Positions 16,437 to 24,630 of a DNA stretch of 64,000 nucleotides are shown in pieces. The DNA comes from an uncultured Acetatifactor sp. (GTDB lineage Bacteria; Bacillota; Clostridia; Lachnospirales; Lachnospiraceae). Under the pieces are notes generated by a model that saw only the letters and a list, made by a program, of their open reading frames with translations, did not search any database and had not been told where the DNA came from. The position numbers and the translations under genes were made by a program. The first letter of the stretch is position 1; every line of letters starts with the position of its first letter. Location of the stretch: NCBI GenBank assembly GCA_910578185.1, contig CAJTPN010000017.1, forward strand, positions 7,117 through 71,116. The letters are read 5' to 3'.

Positions 16437-18046
16437 AAATTACACCTCTTGATAAACCTGTCAAAGGCATCCTGCCCCTCCGGCGTGCGCTTATACACGC
16501 CTGCGTCTTCCAACACCTCCATAAACACTAAGCCGATTTCTCTTTCTATCACTTCATCAATATTTGACGCGTCTATCCGCTGATACTTAGCTGTAAATTC
16601 ATCCACCCAATCCGCGTGCTTCGAAAGCATCTGATTCTGGCGCAAATCGGCGCCTGACAATATTGCCTCTTTCAGCCCCGCCAGTTCTTCCTTTAAACGG
16701 GCAGGCAGCACGGCCAGTCCCATAACTTCTATCAGTCCGATATTTTCCTTCTTGATATGATGCAGCTTTGCATGGGGATGATACACACCCAGGGGATGTT
16801 CCTCCGTGGTGATGTTATTGCGCAGCACCAGATCCAGTTCGTAATTTTCTCCACGCTTTCTTGCAATGGGGGTAATAGTATTATGTGGTTCGCCATCCGT
16901 GTAGGCGTATATAAATGCCGCTTCATCCGTATAATCACGCCAAGCTCCCAGAATTAAATCTGCAAGCGCAATGATGCGGTCCGTATCCCTGCCGCTTAGA
17001 CGAATCACGGACATGGGCCACTCAACCACACCTGCCGTCACATCTTCAAATCCGTGCACCGTAAAGCTTCTCTCCACCGGTGCCTTTGCCATAGCAAATT
17101 CATAGTGACCACCCTGGAAGTGATCATGGCTCAGAATAGAGCCTCCCACAATCGGCAGATCGGCGTTAGACCCCACAAAATAATGAGGAAACTGCTTTAC
17201 AAAATCAAACAATTTGCAGAAAGTATCATGTTCGATCTTCATGGGAATATGTTGAAAATTAAAAATAATACAGTGCTCGTTGTAGTACACATAGGGAGAA
17301 TACTGAAAGCCCCATTGGCTGCCGTTAATTGTCACGGGAATAATGCGGTGATTCTGCCTGGCAGGATGGTTTACGCGGCCTGCATATCCCTCGTTTTCCC
17401 TGCACAGGAGACACTTTGGATACCCTGACTGCCTCGCGGCTTTGGCGGCGGCAATGGCCTTGGGGTCCTTTTCCGGCTTTGACAGATTGATTGTAATATC
17501 CAGATCGCCGTACCGGGTAGGCGCAACCCATTTCACATCCTTACAAATACGGTACCTTCTGATATAATCGGAGTCTTTGCTTAATTTATAATAATACTTG
17601 GTCGCTGCCTCCGGTGATTCCTTATGATATAATTTATAAAATTTCCCTATCACCTCACTTGGTCTGGGCATCAGCAGTCCCATGACCTTTGTGTCAAAGA
17701 GATCCCGATAGACAATACTGTCCTGGGGAATCAACCCTCTTTCGCAGGCATAGTCGCACATTCGTCCAAGTATAGCCTCCAGTTCCTCCGATTCTTTCCC
17801 GGAATTTACGGTGTTCCCGGCATATAGCTGCTTCCCGGCATTGACAGTATTCCTGGCGTCCTCGGACATGTCTTGACATGCCCTGTTTTCCGCCCAGACC
17901 TGTACTCTCTGTATCTCTTCCTCCTCCAGTTCTTCCAGTCCAAAAAGTTCCAAGAGACTGTTTGTGGTAAATATCACATCCTCCTTCGGTACAAGCCCTG
18001 TCCGCACTCCATAGGAAATCAATTTTGTGATGTCGCTTTGAATCAT
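16433..18046 (-). CDS. galT: UTP-hexose-1-phosphate uridylyltransferase, class II GalT
   Basis: 537 residues from ATG 18046. The frame extends up to 18130, but GAGAGG precedes 18046 and the class II family begins with 'I-x-x-L-I-x-Y-G'. Features include 'CLLCRENEGYAGRVNHPARQNHRIIPVTING', 'PYVYYNEHCIIF', and the active-site-region motif SHDHFQGGHY. It converts UDP-glucose and galactose-1-phosphate to glucose-1-phosphate and UDP-galactose in the Leloir pathway. The length is somewhat above usual for class II: an insertion rich in N, S, K and E near residues 70-110 (NTVNAGKQ, NTVNSGKE) is a near-duplicate pair. It lies downstream of galK in the same operon and overlaps the phosphoesterase gene by 4 bp. 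Confidence 0.96.
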   Translation of the reverse strand: MIQSDITKLISYGVRTGLVPKEDVIFTTNSLLELFGLEELEEEEIQRVQVWAENRACQDMSEDARNTVNAGKQLYAGNTVNSGKESEELEAILGRMCDYACERGLIPQDSIVYRDLFDTKVMGLLMPRPSEVIGKFYKLYHKESPEAATKYYYKLSKDSDYIRRYRICKDVKWVAPTRYGDLDITINLSKPEKDPKAIAAAKAARQSGYPKCLLCRENEGYAGRVNHPARQNHRIIPVTINGSQWGFQYSPYVYYNEHCIIFNFQHIPMKIEHDTFCKLFDFVKQFPHYFVGSNADLPIVGGSILSHDHFQGGHYEFAMAKAPVERSFTVHGFEDVTAGVVEWPMSVIRLSGRDTDRIIALADLILGAWRDYTDEAAFIYAYTDGEPHNTITPIARKRGENYELDLVLRNNITTEEHPLGVYHPHAKLHHIKKENIGLIEVMGLAVLPARLKEELAGLKEAILSGADLRQNQMLSKHADWVDEFTAKYQRIDASNIDEVIEREIGLVFMEVLEDAGVYKRTPEGQDAFDRFIKRCNL

Positions 18047-18158
18047 TTTTTCTTCCTCTCTTTCGACGATGTGGCCCTTACGCCTTGACAGATTATCCCA
18101 ATGATGAGACTCTCTTAAGTCCCATGTCAATAGAATGGGTCATCCCACAGAATCCTTT

Positions 18159-19322
18159 TCACAGAACCTGCGGCCCGTCTCCAATCTCAACCACATAAAA
18201 ATCCGCGCAGTAACCGATTTTTTCCCTGTAAGCCTCGCCCACTTTTTCAATAAAGTTGTTGATCGCTTCCTCTTTAACGATGCTCACGGTACAGCCTCCA
18301 AAACCGGCCCCTGTCATTCTGGAGCCAATGACGCCGTCCACCTTCCAGGCCTCTTCCACCAGAGTATCCAATTCAATGCCTGTCACTTCATAATCGTCTC
18401 TAAGAGATCTATGGGATGCGTTCATCAATTCGCCAAACAGCACCAGCTCATTTTTTTTCAGCGCTTCCACCGCCCGGATTGTACGCCTGTTTTCATAAAC
18501 CGCATGCTTTGCACGCTTTCTGCGAATATCATCCTTTATGACATTTTGATAGCTCTCGAAAGCAGCTTCGTCCAAATCCCCCAGGCTTCTGATATCTGCA
18601 ACTGTCTGCAACTCGGCAAGGGCAGTCTCACACTCGCTGCGACGTTCGTTGTACTTGGAATCACCAAGGCCGCGCTTTTTATTGCTGCTGGCAATAACGA
18701 TCTTGGCGCCCTCCAATACAATGGGGGCATACTCGTAGGACAAATCTGCCGTATCCAGAAAAATCGCATGATCCTTTCTGCCCATTGCAATGGCAAACTG
18801 GTCCATAATTCCGCAGTTTACTTTATTGAAATGGTTCTCCGCATATTGTCCGATAAGCGCCAAATCTTGATTGCTTACGTCAAATCCAAAGAAGTCCTTT
18901 AATATGTATCCTGTGAGTACTTCCACGGACGCGGAAGAGGAAAGACCGGAACCATTTGGAATGTTTCCATAGAGCAGCAGATCAAGTCCGGCGGGAATCT
19001 GCATCCCCTTCATCTCAAACGCCCACATGACGCCCTTGGGATAATTGGTCCAGCCTGCTTCCTTGTAAGGCTTCAAATCCCCCAGCTCGGACTCCGTTAT
19101 TCCAAGTTTATCAAAATTCATGGAATAAAATCGAAGCTTACGATCTTTTCTTTTTCTCGCCACCCCATAAGTACCAATGGTCAGCGCACAGGGAAATACA
19201 TGTCCTCCGTTATAGTCAGTATGTTCCCCGATCAGATTGACACGTCCCGGCGCAAAATAAACTTTTGCGTCCTCCCCGTCTCCAAACGTTTCCGCAAAAT
19301 GCTTCAGCAAATCATTCTTCAT
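18159..19322 (-). CDS. galK: Galactokinase
   Basis: 387 residues from ATG 19322, the usual GalK length; GGAGG lies just upstream, whereas the longer frame to 19379 adds a Cys-rich leader with no support. Signature 'APGRVNLIGEHTDYNGGHVFPCAL' at about 24-47, GHMP motif 'GNIPNGSGLSSSASVEVLTGYIL' near 115-137, and C-terminal 'SRMTGAGFGGCTVSIV'. It phosphorylates galactose to galactose-1-phosphate. It is the first gene of a - strand operon galK-galT-phosphoesterase-radical SAM; no galE or galM is in the window. A TATAAT on the - strand about 80 bp upstream could be the -10, but I could not match a good -35. Confidence 0.97.
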   Translation of the reverse strand: MKNDLLKHFAETFGDGEDAKVYFAPGRVNLIGEHTDYNGGHVFPCALTIGTYGVARKRKDRKLRFYSMNFDKLGITESELGDLKPYKEAGWTNYPKGVMWAFEMKGMQIPAGLDLLLYGNIPNGSGLSSSASVEVLTGYILKDFFGFDVSNQDLALIGQYAENHFNKVNCGIMDQFAIAMGRKDHAIFLDTADLSYEYAPIVLEGAKIVIASSNKKRGLGDSKYNERRSECETALAELQTVADIRSLGDLDEAAFESYQNVIKDDIRRKRAKHAVYENRRTIRAVEALKKNELVLFGELMNASHRSLRDDYEVTGIELDTLVEEAWKVDGVIGSRMTGAGFGGCTVSIVKEEAINNFIEKVGEAYREKIGYCADFYVVEIGDGPQVL

Positions 19323-19745
19323 ATATCCTCCGTTTCCGCACGGCGTCATATCAGCCGCGCAACCGTAATCACAACTCATCCATATTACTATTATATCTGA
19401 TATGGAAAGAAAACCGCTACACCTATTTGTTTCTTGAACCTGTTAAAATGTTAAATTGTTTCTTTTCACTTTCACGCTGTATACAAGATACTGGACATGG
19501 AGTGAAACCTGTCGGGCGGCACACATCTGAATATATGTTCCATATACTCCCCGACGACTCAAGCAACTCTTTAGGCGTAAAAAAAGAAAAACTCAAGCAA
19601 CTCTTTATTTTCTTTCTCTATAAAATGGTCTATACTTTCATTGTAACAAAGCAGGCCGGCTGCCAATTCAGGATAACGATTCAGGCAATATACAGAATCG
19701 TTGCAATACGACAAAACATACAAAATCGAAAAGGAGTGAAACATT
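19323..19745. other. Divergent intergenic region between galK and the XRE regulator
   Basis: No gene seen. The galK-proximal part has a - strand TATAAT. The regulator-proximal part contains two exact copies of a 17-base sequence (ACTCAAGCAACTCTTTA at 19557-19573 and 19591-19607), 34 bp apart, and AAGGAG just before ATG 19746. Confidence 0.6.
19557..19607 (+). repeat. Exact 17-bp direct repeat upstream of the XRE gene
   Basis: ACTCAAGCAACTCTTTA at 19557-19573 and again at 19591-19607, separated by an A-rich 17-bp spacer. The 34-bp period is close to three DNA turns, as expected of paired operator sites; this is inference. Confidence 0.75.
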
Positions 19746-20738
19746 ATGTTTAACACAATGCACGTAGCGGAACAAATCAGAAATGCTAGGATCTCGCAGA
19801 ATATGACACAAATGAATCTCGCAGACGCCATGGAGGTCAGCTATCAGGCCGTATCCAACTGGGAACGCGGCAATTCCATGCCTGATATTTCCAAGTTAGA
19901 GCAATTATGCAGTATTCTTAAAATCAGTATGGACGATCTCTTAGGGACAGAAAGCGCTTCAAAAGCACTGATCAAAATCATAAAACCCGAAGAATCCCAT
20001 ATGGATTCCAATGATGCACAGACGCCGATCACTCTGGAAGAAATACATGAGGTTGCTCCATTAATTCCGCCCATTGCTATGGAAAAGTTGGTTGACGAAA
20101 ACATACGTGCTCAAAAGGATGGAATCAACCTCTCCGCAATTTTCGGAATCGCTCCTTTTTTGGAAAAGTCCTATGTGGACGACCTGGTGAATAAGGCCCA
20201 ATTCAAAAGCCTCTGTGAATTAAGATGTTTAATCCCCTTCCTTAGCAGGCAGACTTTGGACGACCTGGCAAAGAAGGCGGACCTGCATTCGGATATGGCT
20301 GGTTTGGAGTCAGTTGCACCGTTCCTGTGCCAAAGTACCCTGGAGGAAATCATCCTTGGCCAAGAGGAATTATGGAAAAACAATTTAAAGATAATAAGGA
20401 ATTTGTTTCCTTTTCTGAGTAAATCTACATTGGAGATGCTGGCATGGCGTGCAGATTGGGAGTCCGGCGCACCGGAGTTGATGATGCTTGCACCTTTTTT
20501 ATCAAAAGACACGCTGAAAAAACTGGTGACAGAAAAAATACCGCTGGAAAATATACAGTTAATGCGCCGACTTGCACCTTTCATCGATAAGGAAACACTG
20601 GAAACCCTTGTTTATCAATACATGGAAATGCCTGCTATGGCGAATAAGCTTTCCTGTTTTTATCCCTTTTTGTCTCAGCAGACCTTAAAGGATATTGCCC
20701 AGAAGCTAATAGAAAAAGATGATATGCAGGAGCATTAG
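19746..20738 (+). CDS. XRE-family regulator with eight ~29-residue helical repeats
   Basis: 330 residues. Residues 7-67 are a standard HTH_3 domain (AEQIRNARISQNMTQMNLADAMEVSYQAVSNWERGNSMPDISKLEQL). After a linker, the rest is built of repeats with consensus h-x-x-h-A-P-F-L-S-K-x-T-L-x-x-L-A, starting near residues 105, 137, 164, 192, 222, 250, 278 and 307. The spacing of 27-32 residues suggests an alpha-solenoid used for ligand or protein binding. I do not recognise the repeat as a named family. AAGGAG precedes ATG 19746. It is divergent from galK and could control it, or its own expression through the 17-bp direct repeats. Confidence 0.88.
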   Translation: MFNTMHVAEQIRNARISQNMTQMNLADAMEVSYQAVSNWERGNSMPDISKLEQLCSILKISMDDLLGTESASKALIKIIKPEESHMDSNDAQTPITLEEIHEVAPLIPPIAMEKLVDENIRAQKDGINLSAIFGIAPFLEKSYVDDLVNKAQFKSLCELRCLIPFLSRQTLDDLAKKADLHSDMAGLESVAPFLCQSTLEEIILGQEELWKNNLKIIRNLFPFLSKSTLEMLAWRADWESGAPELMMLAPFLSKDTLKKLVTEKIPLENIQLMRRLAPFIDKETLETLVYQYMEMPAMANKLSCFYPFLSQQTLKDIAQKLIEKDDMQEH

Positions 20739-20782
20739 GCCGCTTCCTGATTTGTTATAAATGCAATATCATGCCAAAATTC

Positions 20783-21667
20783 TCAGGTCAGAAGCTGAGC
20801 AATCAGATGCTCCACCTCTTTGAGCTGTTCCCGGGAATTCTCCCTGTGGCTCTGCTTACGGTACTGGGAGGGCGACATTCCTTTGGCGGCGTGAAAAGCT
20901 TTGGTAAATACCAACGCATCGCTGTATCCGCAGGAAAGCGCTATGCTCTCTATGGGATAGGAGGTGGAAACCAGAAGTTCCCTTGCCTTGGTGATGCGGA
21001 AAGTGGTAAGAAACTGTTGTGGAGACATGCCCAGGTAATTTTGAAATAATGTATACAGATAACTCCTGTTGATACACACATAATTGGCCACATCCGTCAC
21101 TTTAATGGGATTACAATAATTGCTCTGGATAAAGGAAACCGCTTTTTTCACGTACTGATTGCCCTTATCCCCTTCATCCCTGGCCACCACACCGGCACTT
21201 TGGGCTATGACGGATAAGAATACCCCAAGCTGCCCGTTCCTGCGCAGATCATCGGCAACGCCAAAGGTATTGTGCTCCATCATATCCTTTACGATAGCAT
21301 AAAGCGCCTGATCCTTGTCGCAGGCAAAAACAGGATGTCTGGCGGACAACCCCATGGAATTCAGATATTCTCCCGCACGGCTGCCGCCAAAACCCACCCA
21401 AAGATAACTCCAAGGTTCCTTTTCATCGGCCTGATAAAAAGCCAGCTCATTTGGCTGTATCAGAAAACCGTACCCTGCTTCCAATCGGTACTCCATGTCA
21501 TGAAACCGAAACACCCCTTTTCCGTCCAGTACATAATGGATCAGATAATGAGGTTTGGAAGCAGGGCCAAAGCTATGCAGACTTTCGGTTCTGGAACAGC
21601 CGCAGCAGTTTACATACAAGCTTCCGATCTTATCATTTTCAAAGTCCAGCTTAAACGCCTTCTCCAT
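20783..21667 (-). CDS. AraC-family transcriptional regulator
   Basis: 294 residues. The N-terminal cupin-type sensor domain has 'PHYLIHYVLDGKGVFRFHDMEYRLEAGYGFLIQPNELAFYQADEKEPWSYLWVGFGG'. The C-terminal double HTH runs from about residue 180: 'VKKAVSFIQSNYCNPIKVTDVANYVCINRSYLYTLFQNYLGMSPQQFLTTFRITKARELL' and 'SIALSCGYSDALVFTKAFHAAKGMSPSQYRK'. Regulators of this build sense sugars, often alpha-galactosides or other oligosaccharides. It lies downstream of an aldo/keto reductase on the same strand (131 bp gap); its target is unknown. Confidence 0.93.
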   Translation of the reverse strand: MEKAFKLDFENDKIGSLYVNCCGCSRTESLHSFGPASKPHYLIHYVLDGKGVFRFHDMEYRLEAGYGFLIQPNELAFYQADEKEPWSYLWVGFGGSRAGEYLNSMGLSARHPVFACDKDQALYAIVKDMMEHNTFGVADDLRRNGQLGVFLSVIAQSAGVVARDEGDKGNQYVKKAVSFIQSNYCNPIKVTDVANYVCINRSYLYTLFQNYLGMSPQQFLTTFRITKARELLVSTSYPIESIALSCGYSDALVFTKAFHAAKGMSPSQYRKQSHRENSREQLKEVEHLIAQLLT

Positions 21668-21798
21668 GACACCACCAAACTCCTGTCATTTTTTCGCAAT
21701 GCTGTCCTAATTGCCGAATATAACGCTGCTCTGCAATGCGTCGTCAATCAACGATGCCGCCTCATGCCCAGACTGCTCCTTCATTCCGGTTCTATTCA

Positions 21799-22935
21799 TT
21801 ACAAGCAAAATTCGCGTTTGTCCAAATCCCCCTGCACTTTTTGCAAGTCTTCCCGGATATTCAGCTTCTGGGGACATGCAGCTTCACATTTGCCGCATTT
21901 AATACAGTTCTTTGCCTGCTTTGCATCGCCAAGTCCTTTCTCCCATGCATTCTTGACCATGCTGTACTTCTGGTACATATGATAGGTATTCCACACCTTG
22001 AAATTACCGGGAATATCCACTCCTGCAGGACAGGGCATGCAATACCTGCAGGCCGTACAGCCACTCTTGACCCGGCTGTTGATCAATGCCACGATCTCTT
22101 CAATCACCTTTTGTTCCTGGTCGGAAAGCGGTTTGAAATTCCCAAAGGTTTTCAGATTATCCTCAACCTGATCCATTGTGGACATACCGCTTAGAATAAC
22201 CTTCACATTGGAAAGCGTTCCTACCCAGCGCAGGGCAAAAGACGCAACAGAGGCATCCGGGTCAAGGGCATGGAACTTCTCCGTAATATCGTCCGCAAAT
22301 CTGGCCAGAGAGCCTCCCTTCACCGGTTCCATGATCACCAGCGGAACCTGCCTCTGTTCCGTGAGACGATATCCCTTCATGCCTGCCTGCTCGTTCACAT
22401 CCATATAGTTCAACTGTATCTGACAGAAATCCCAATCACGATAGCACAGAATCTCCTCAAACACTTCATATTTATCATGGAAGGAAAAGCCCAGATATTT
22501 AATCTTGCCTTCCGCTTTCAGCTCCTCCAACCTCTTGATTCCGCCCAAAGCCACGATCTTGTCAAACCGGTCTTTGCTGAGCGCATGCACCAGATAGAAG
22601 TCTATGTAATCCGTCCTAAGCCGCTTCAACTGCTCCTGAAAAATCGTATCAATATCTTCCAGAGTCTCCACCTTCCAACAAGGCAGCTTTGTGGCAAGGT
22701 AAAAAGAACTGCGATCATATTTGCTCATAACCTTTCCCACAAACGGCTCACTTTCCTGGCTGTGATAAGGATATGCGGTATCAATATAATTTACCCCAGC
22801 CGCAATGGCCTGATCCATCATCCGCTCCGCCAACGGCTCATCTATCTTTCCTTCCGCCGTCACAGGGAAACGCATACATCCAAATCCCAAAAGTGATGTC
22901 TCAACCCCAAGCTTCTCCATTTTTCTCGTTTCCAT
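21799..22935 (-). CDS. Aldo/keto reductase with C-terminal 4Fe-4S ferredoxin domain
   Basis: 378 residues. The AKR barrel begins MEKLGVETSLLGFGCMRFP and carries 'AIAAGVNYIDTAYPYHSQESE' (catalytic Asp and Tyr), a Lys in 'LATKLPC', and 'DFYLVHALSKD' (catalytic His). Residues after 285 add an HEAT-like linker and two cysteine clusters: CTACRYCMPCP and CIKCGKCEAACP, the second a ferredoxin-type motif. Enzymes of this kind are NAD(P)H-linked reductases with an iron-sulphur module common in anaerobes; substrate unknown. ATG 22935 has GGGAGG at the correct distance. Confidence 0.93.
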   Translation of the reverse strand: METRKMEKLGVETSLLGFGCMRFPVTAEGKIDEPLAERMMDQAIAAGVNYIDTAYPYHSQESEPFVGKVMSKYDRSSFYLATKLPCWKVETLEDIDTIFQEQLKRLRTDYIDFYLVHALSKDRFDKIVALGGIKRLEELKAEGKIKYLGFSFHDKYEVFEEILCYRDWDFCQIQLNYMDVNEQAGMKGYRLTEQRQVPLVIMEPVKGGSLARFADDITEKFHALDPDASVASFALRWVGTLSNVKVILSGMSTMDQVEDNLKTFGNFKPLSDQEQKVIEEIVALINSRVKSGCTACRYCMPCPAGVDIPGNFKVWNTYHMYQKYSMVKNAWEKGLGDAKQAKNCIKCGKCEAACPQKLNIREDLQKVQGDLDKREFCL

Positions 22936-22953
22936 CTTTTACCTCCCTTATAA

Positions 22954-22971
22954 AGTTCTCGTTTGCGAGAA
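22954..22971. repeat. Intergenic 18-base hairpin, copy A
   Basis: GTTCTCG-TTTG-CGAGAAC, followed by ATGCTCCG. A second element with the same length and flank at 40655-40672 differs by compensatory base-pair changes. It lies between the CapA gene and the aldo/keto reductase gene. Confidence 0.7.
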
Positions 22972-23036
22972 CATGCTCCGGTTCCTTGCGTTTCGGGACT
23001 GCTTTAAATTCGTCCGTTGATTCGCTTTCGCACCAA

Positions 23037-24239
23037 TTAATTCCCCTTTTTTAGTCGGCCCTGGCTGTCAAATTCCACATGAAAATCCTGACTGTATTCG
23101 TTGATCTTATCCAATATGCGCTGTGCTTCCTCATCCCTTGCCGGAGTCGGCTTATAGTCGTTGCGGTCGGCTACGGAACTGACCAGACAGGGAATTACCC
23201 TCACATCCTGGTCTTCCTTTTTCTCCCCATCCACAAAGGTAAAGGTCTGCTGAAAGATCATGCAGTCTTTGTCTGAAGGATTTCGATTTGCACCGAAGCA
23301 AAAATTTCCCAGACTATAGACAATAAATTTGCCCTGATATTCTTCCACCCCCTGCAGTACATGGGGATGATGCCCAATGACCAGATCTGCTCCCCAGTCA
23401 ATGCACTTTTGCCCCAGGCTTCTCTGATAGTCTTCCGGATAATAGTCCTTCTCGATGCCCCAGTGACAACTGGCCAGTACCAGATCTGCCCCCTGCTCCC
23501 TCAGACTGGCAATGCCGTCTTTAATGTACTGTTCCACCGCATATCCTTGGGATACCTCGTTGACGGACACTACACCGATTCGGATGCTTTTGGCTTCAAA
23601 CATACAGTATTTGTCGTCATAAGCGTACAAAATACCGGCCTCTTCCAAAGCGGCCACCGTATCGGCGCTGCCTTGTTCCAGGTAGTCCAGACGGTGATTA
23701 TTCCCCATTCCAACCACTTCCACACTGCCTGCGGCAAGAATATTCACATAGCCGGGATCTCCGGAAATACAATATACCTGTCCTTCCTTTGGTTCCTCCG
23801 ATAACGTCAGGGGACCCTCCAGATTTACCAGCGTCATATCATCCGCTTCAAAGATTTCCGCCACGTTTTCAAAGAAATAACTGTCGCCCACTCCCTGAGC
23901 ATATGTATAACGAAAAGAACTCTCATAGCCCTGTCCCAGATAATTCCCCATGGTCACATCCCCTGCCGCGGAAATGGTGATTTGTATTTCAGCCTTTTCG
24001 TCATTCTCTGCGGCAGAACCGTCTGCTGGAACGACATCTTCTTTCTGACCCGATGAGTCTTTGGGGAAGGAATCTCCTTCTGCGGTATCTTTGGGCGGCT
24101 CCGCGCCGCTTCGTTCCGTCTCCAGATAAATGACGGGCAATTCCTGTATGGGAGAAATTTTGTTCGCATCTTTCCCGCAGGCGCTGAAAGCACATTGGGC
24201 AGACAGCAATAATATTAACAGTTTTTTCTTTTTATTCAT
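23037..24239 (-). CDS. CapA-family metallophosphatase-like lipoprotein
   Basis: 400 residues from ATG 24239; GAAAGGA lies upstream and the following residues form a lipoprotein signal (MNKKKKLLILLLSAQCAFSAC, lipid Cys near 20), which the longer frame to 24329 would bury. A low-complexity acidic linker (about 25-75) leads to the PGA_cap domain: 'SAAGDVTMGNYLGQG', 'VNLEGPLT', 'GMGNNHRLDYLEQG', 'ASCHWGIEKDYYPEDYQ', 'DLVIGHHPHVLQGVEEYQGKFIVYSLGNFCFG'. CapA/PgsA proteins take part in capsule or poly-gamma-glutamate handling at the outer face of the membrane. No capB or capC is present. It may act with the LCP protein and kinases encoded upstream. Confidence 0.92.
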   Translation of the reverse strand: MNKKKKLLILLLSAQCAFSACGKDANKISPIQELPVIYLETERSGAEPPKDTAEGDSFPKDSSGQKEDVVPADGSAAENDEKAEIQITISAAGDVTMGNYLGQGYESSFRYTYAQGVGDSYFFENVAEIFEADDMTLVNLEGPLTLSEEPKEGQVYCISGDPGYVNILAAGSVEVVGMGNNHRLDYLEQGSADTVAALEEAGILYAYDDKYCMFEAKSIRIGVVSVNEVSQGYAVEQYIKDGIASLREQGADLVLASCHWGIEKDYYPEDYQRSLGQKCIDWGADLVIGHHPHVLQGVEEYQGKFIVYSLGNFCFGANRNPSDKDCMIFQQTFTFVDGEKKEDQDVRVIPCLVSSVADRNDYKPTPARDEEAQRILDKINEYSQDFHVEFDSQGRLKKGN

Positions 24240-24456
24240 GAGACAATCCTTTCGGATGAAAGTCCTGGATCTGAACCGTGCCCCCGCAGTCATCACAAGT
24301 CCTGCAAGACTGCCGCGGGCTGTGTCCATCCTCTAAACGCCCAAACTCTTACAATGATGACGGGGCCAACTGAATGGAAACCTAGAACCTAGAAGGATAA
24401 GCCTTCAGCGCAGAAATCCGACTTTCTTATAGCTTACCACATTAGGGAGAAATAGT

Positions 24457-24525
24457 CTATTCACCATATATCTTTTCTTTCAAATATTTCCTACTGGCTT
24501 CAAAATCCACCTGCAGTACCTGAGC
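24457..24525 (-). pseudogene. Remnant of a LytR-CpsA-Psr gene 3' end
   Basis: On the - strand this reads QVLQVDFEASRKYLKEKIYGE then TAG. The intact LCP gene ends QVLEVDFEANRKYLKEKIYGE plus five residues. 24461-24522 and 30480-30541 agree at 55 of 62 bases by my count. Similarity stops abruptly upstream, next to the kinase terminator, and at the stop codon, so only the tail of a former lcp gene remains. Confidence 0.75.
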
Positions 24526-24538
24526 TTACAAATATGTT

Positions 24539-24566
24539 AAAAGGACCGGCGCAGTTACGCCGATCC
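24539..24566 (-). terminator. Rho-independent terminator of the kinase-DegV gene
   Basis: On the - strand a 9-bp stem with one G-T pair (24566-24558 with 24551-24543), loop of six, and a TTTT run at 24542-24539. It lies 65 bp beyond the stop codon of the kinase gene. Confidence 0.7.
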
Positions 24567-24630
24567 TTGCGGGGATTTGAAACGGTAGCTCCCAAGAAGT
24601 ATGCGCTGGTCTTGAGGAAACCAGTTCCGC

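Larger units (their letters stand above)
24240..24630. other. Intergenic region: CapA leader, LCP gene remnant, kinase terminator
   Basis: No intact gene. From the capA start upward: leader sequence of about 200 bp with no clear promoter, then a 62-base stretch nearly identical to the end of the LCP gene at 30480-30541, then the terminator of the kinase-DegV gene. Confidence 0.7.
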
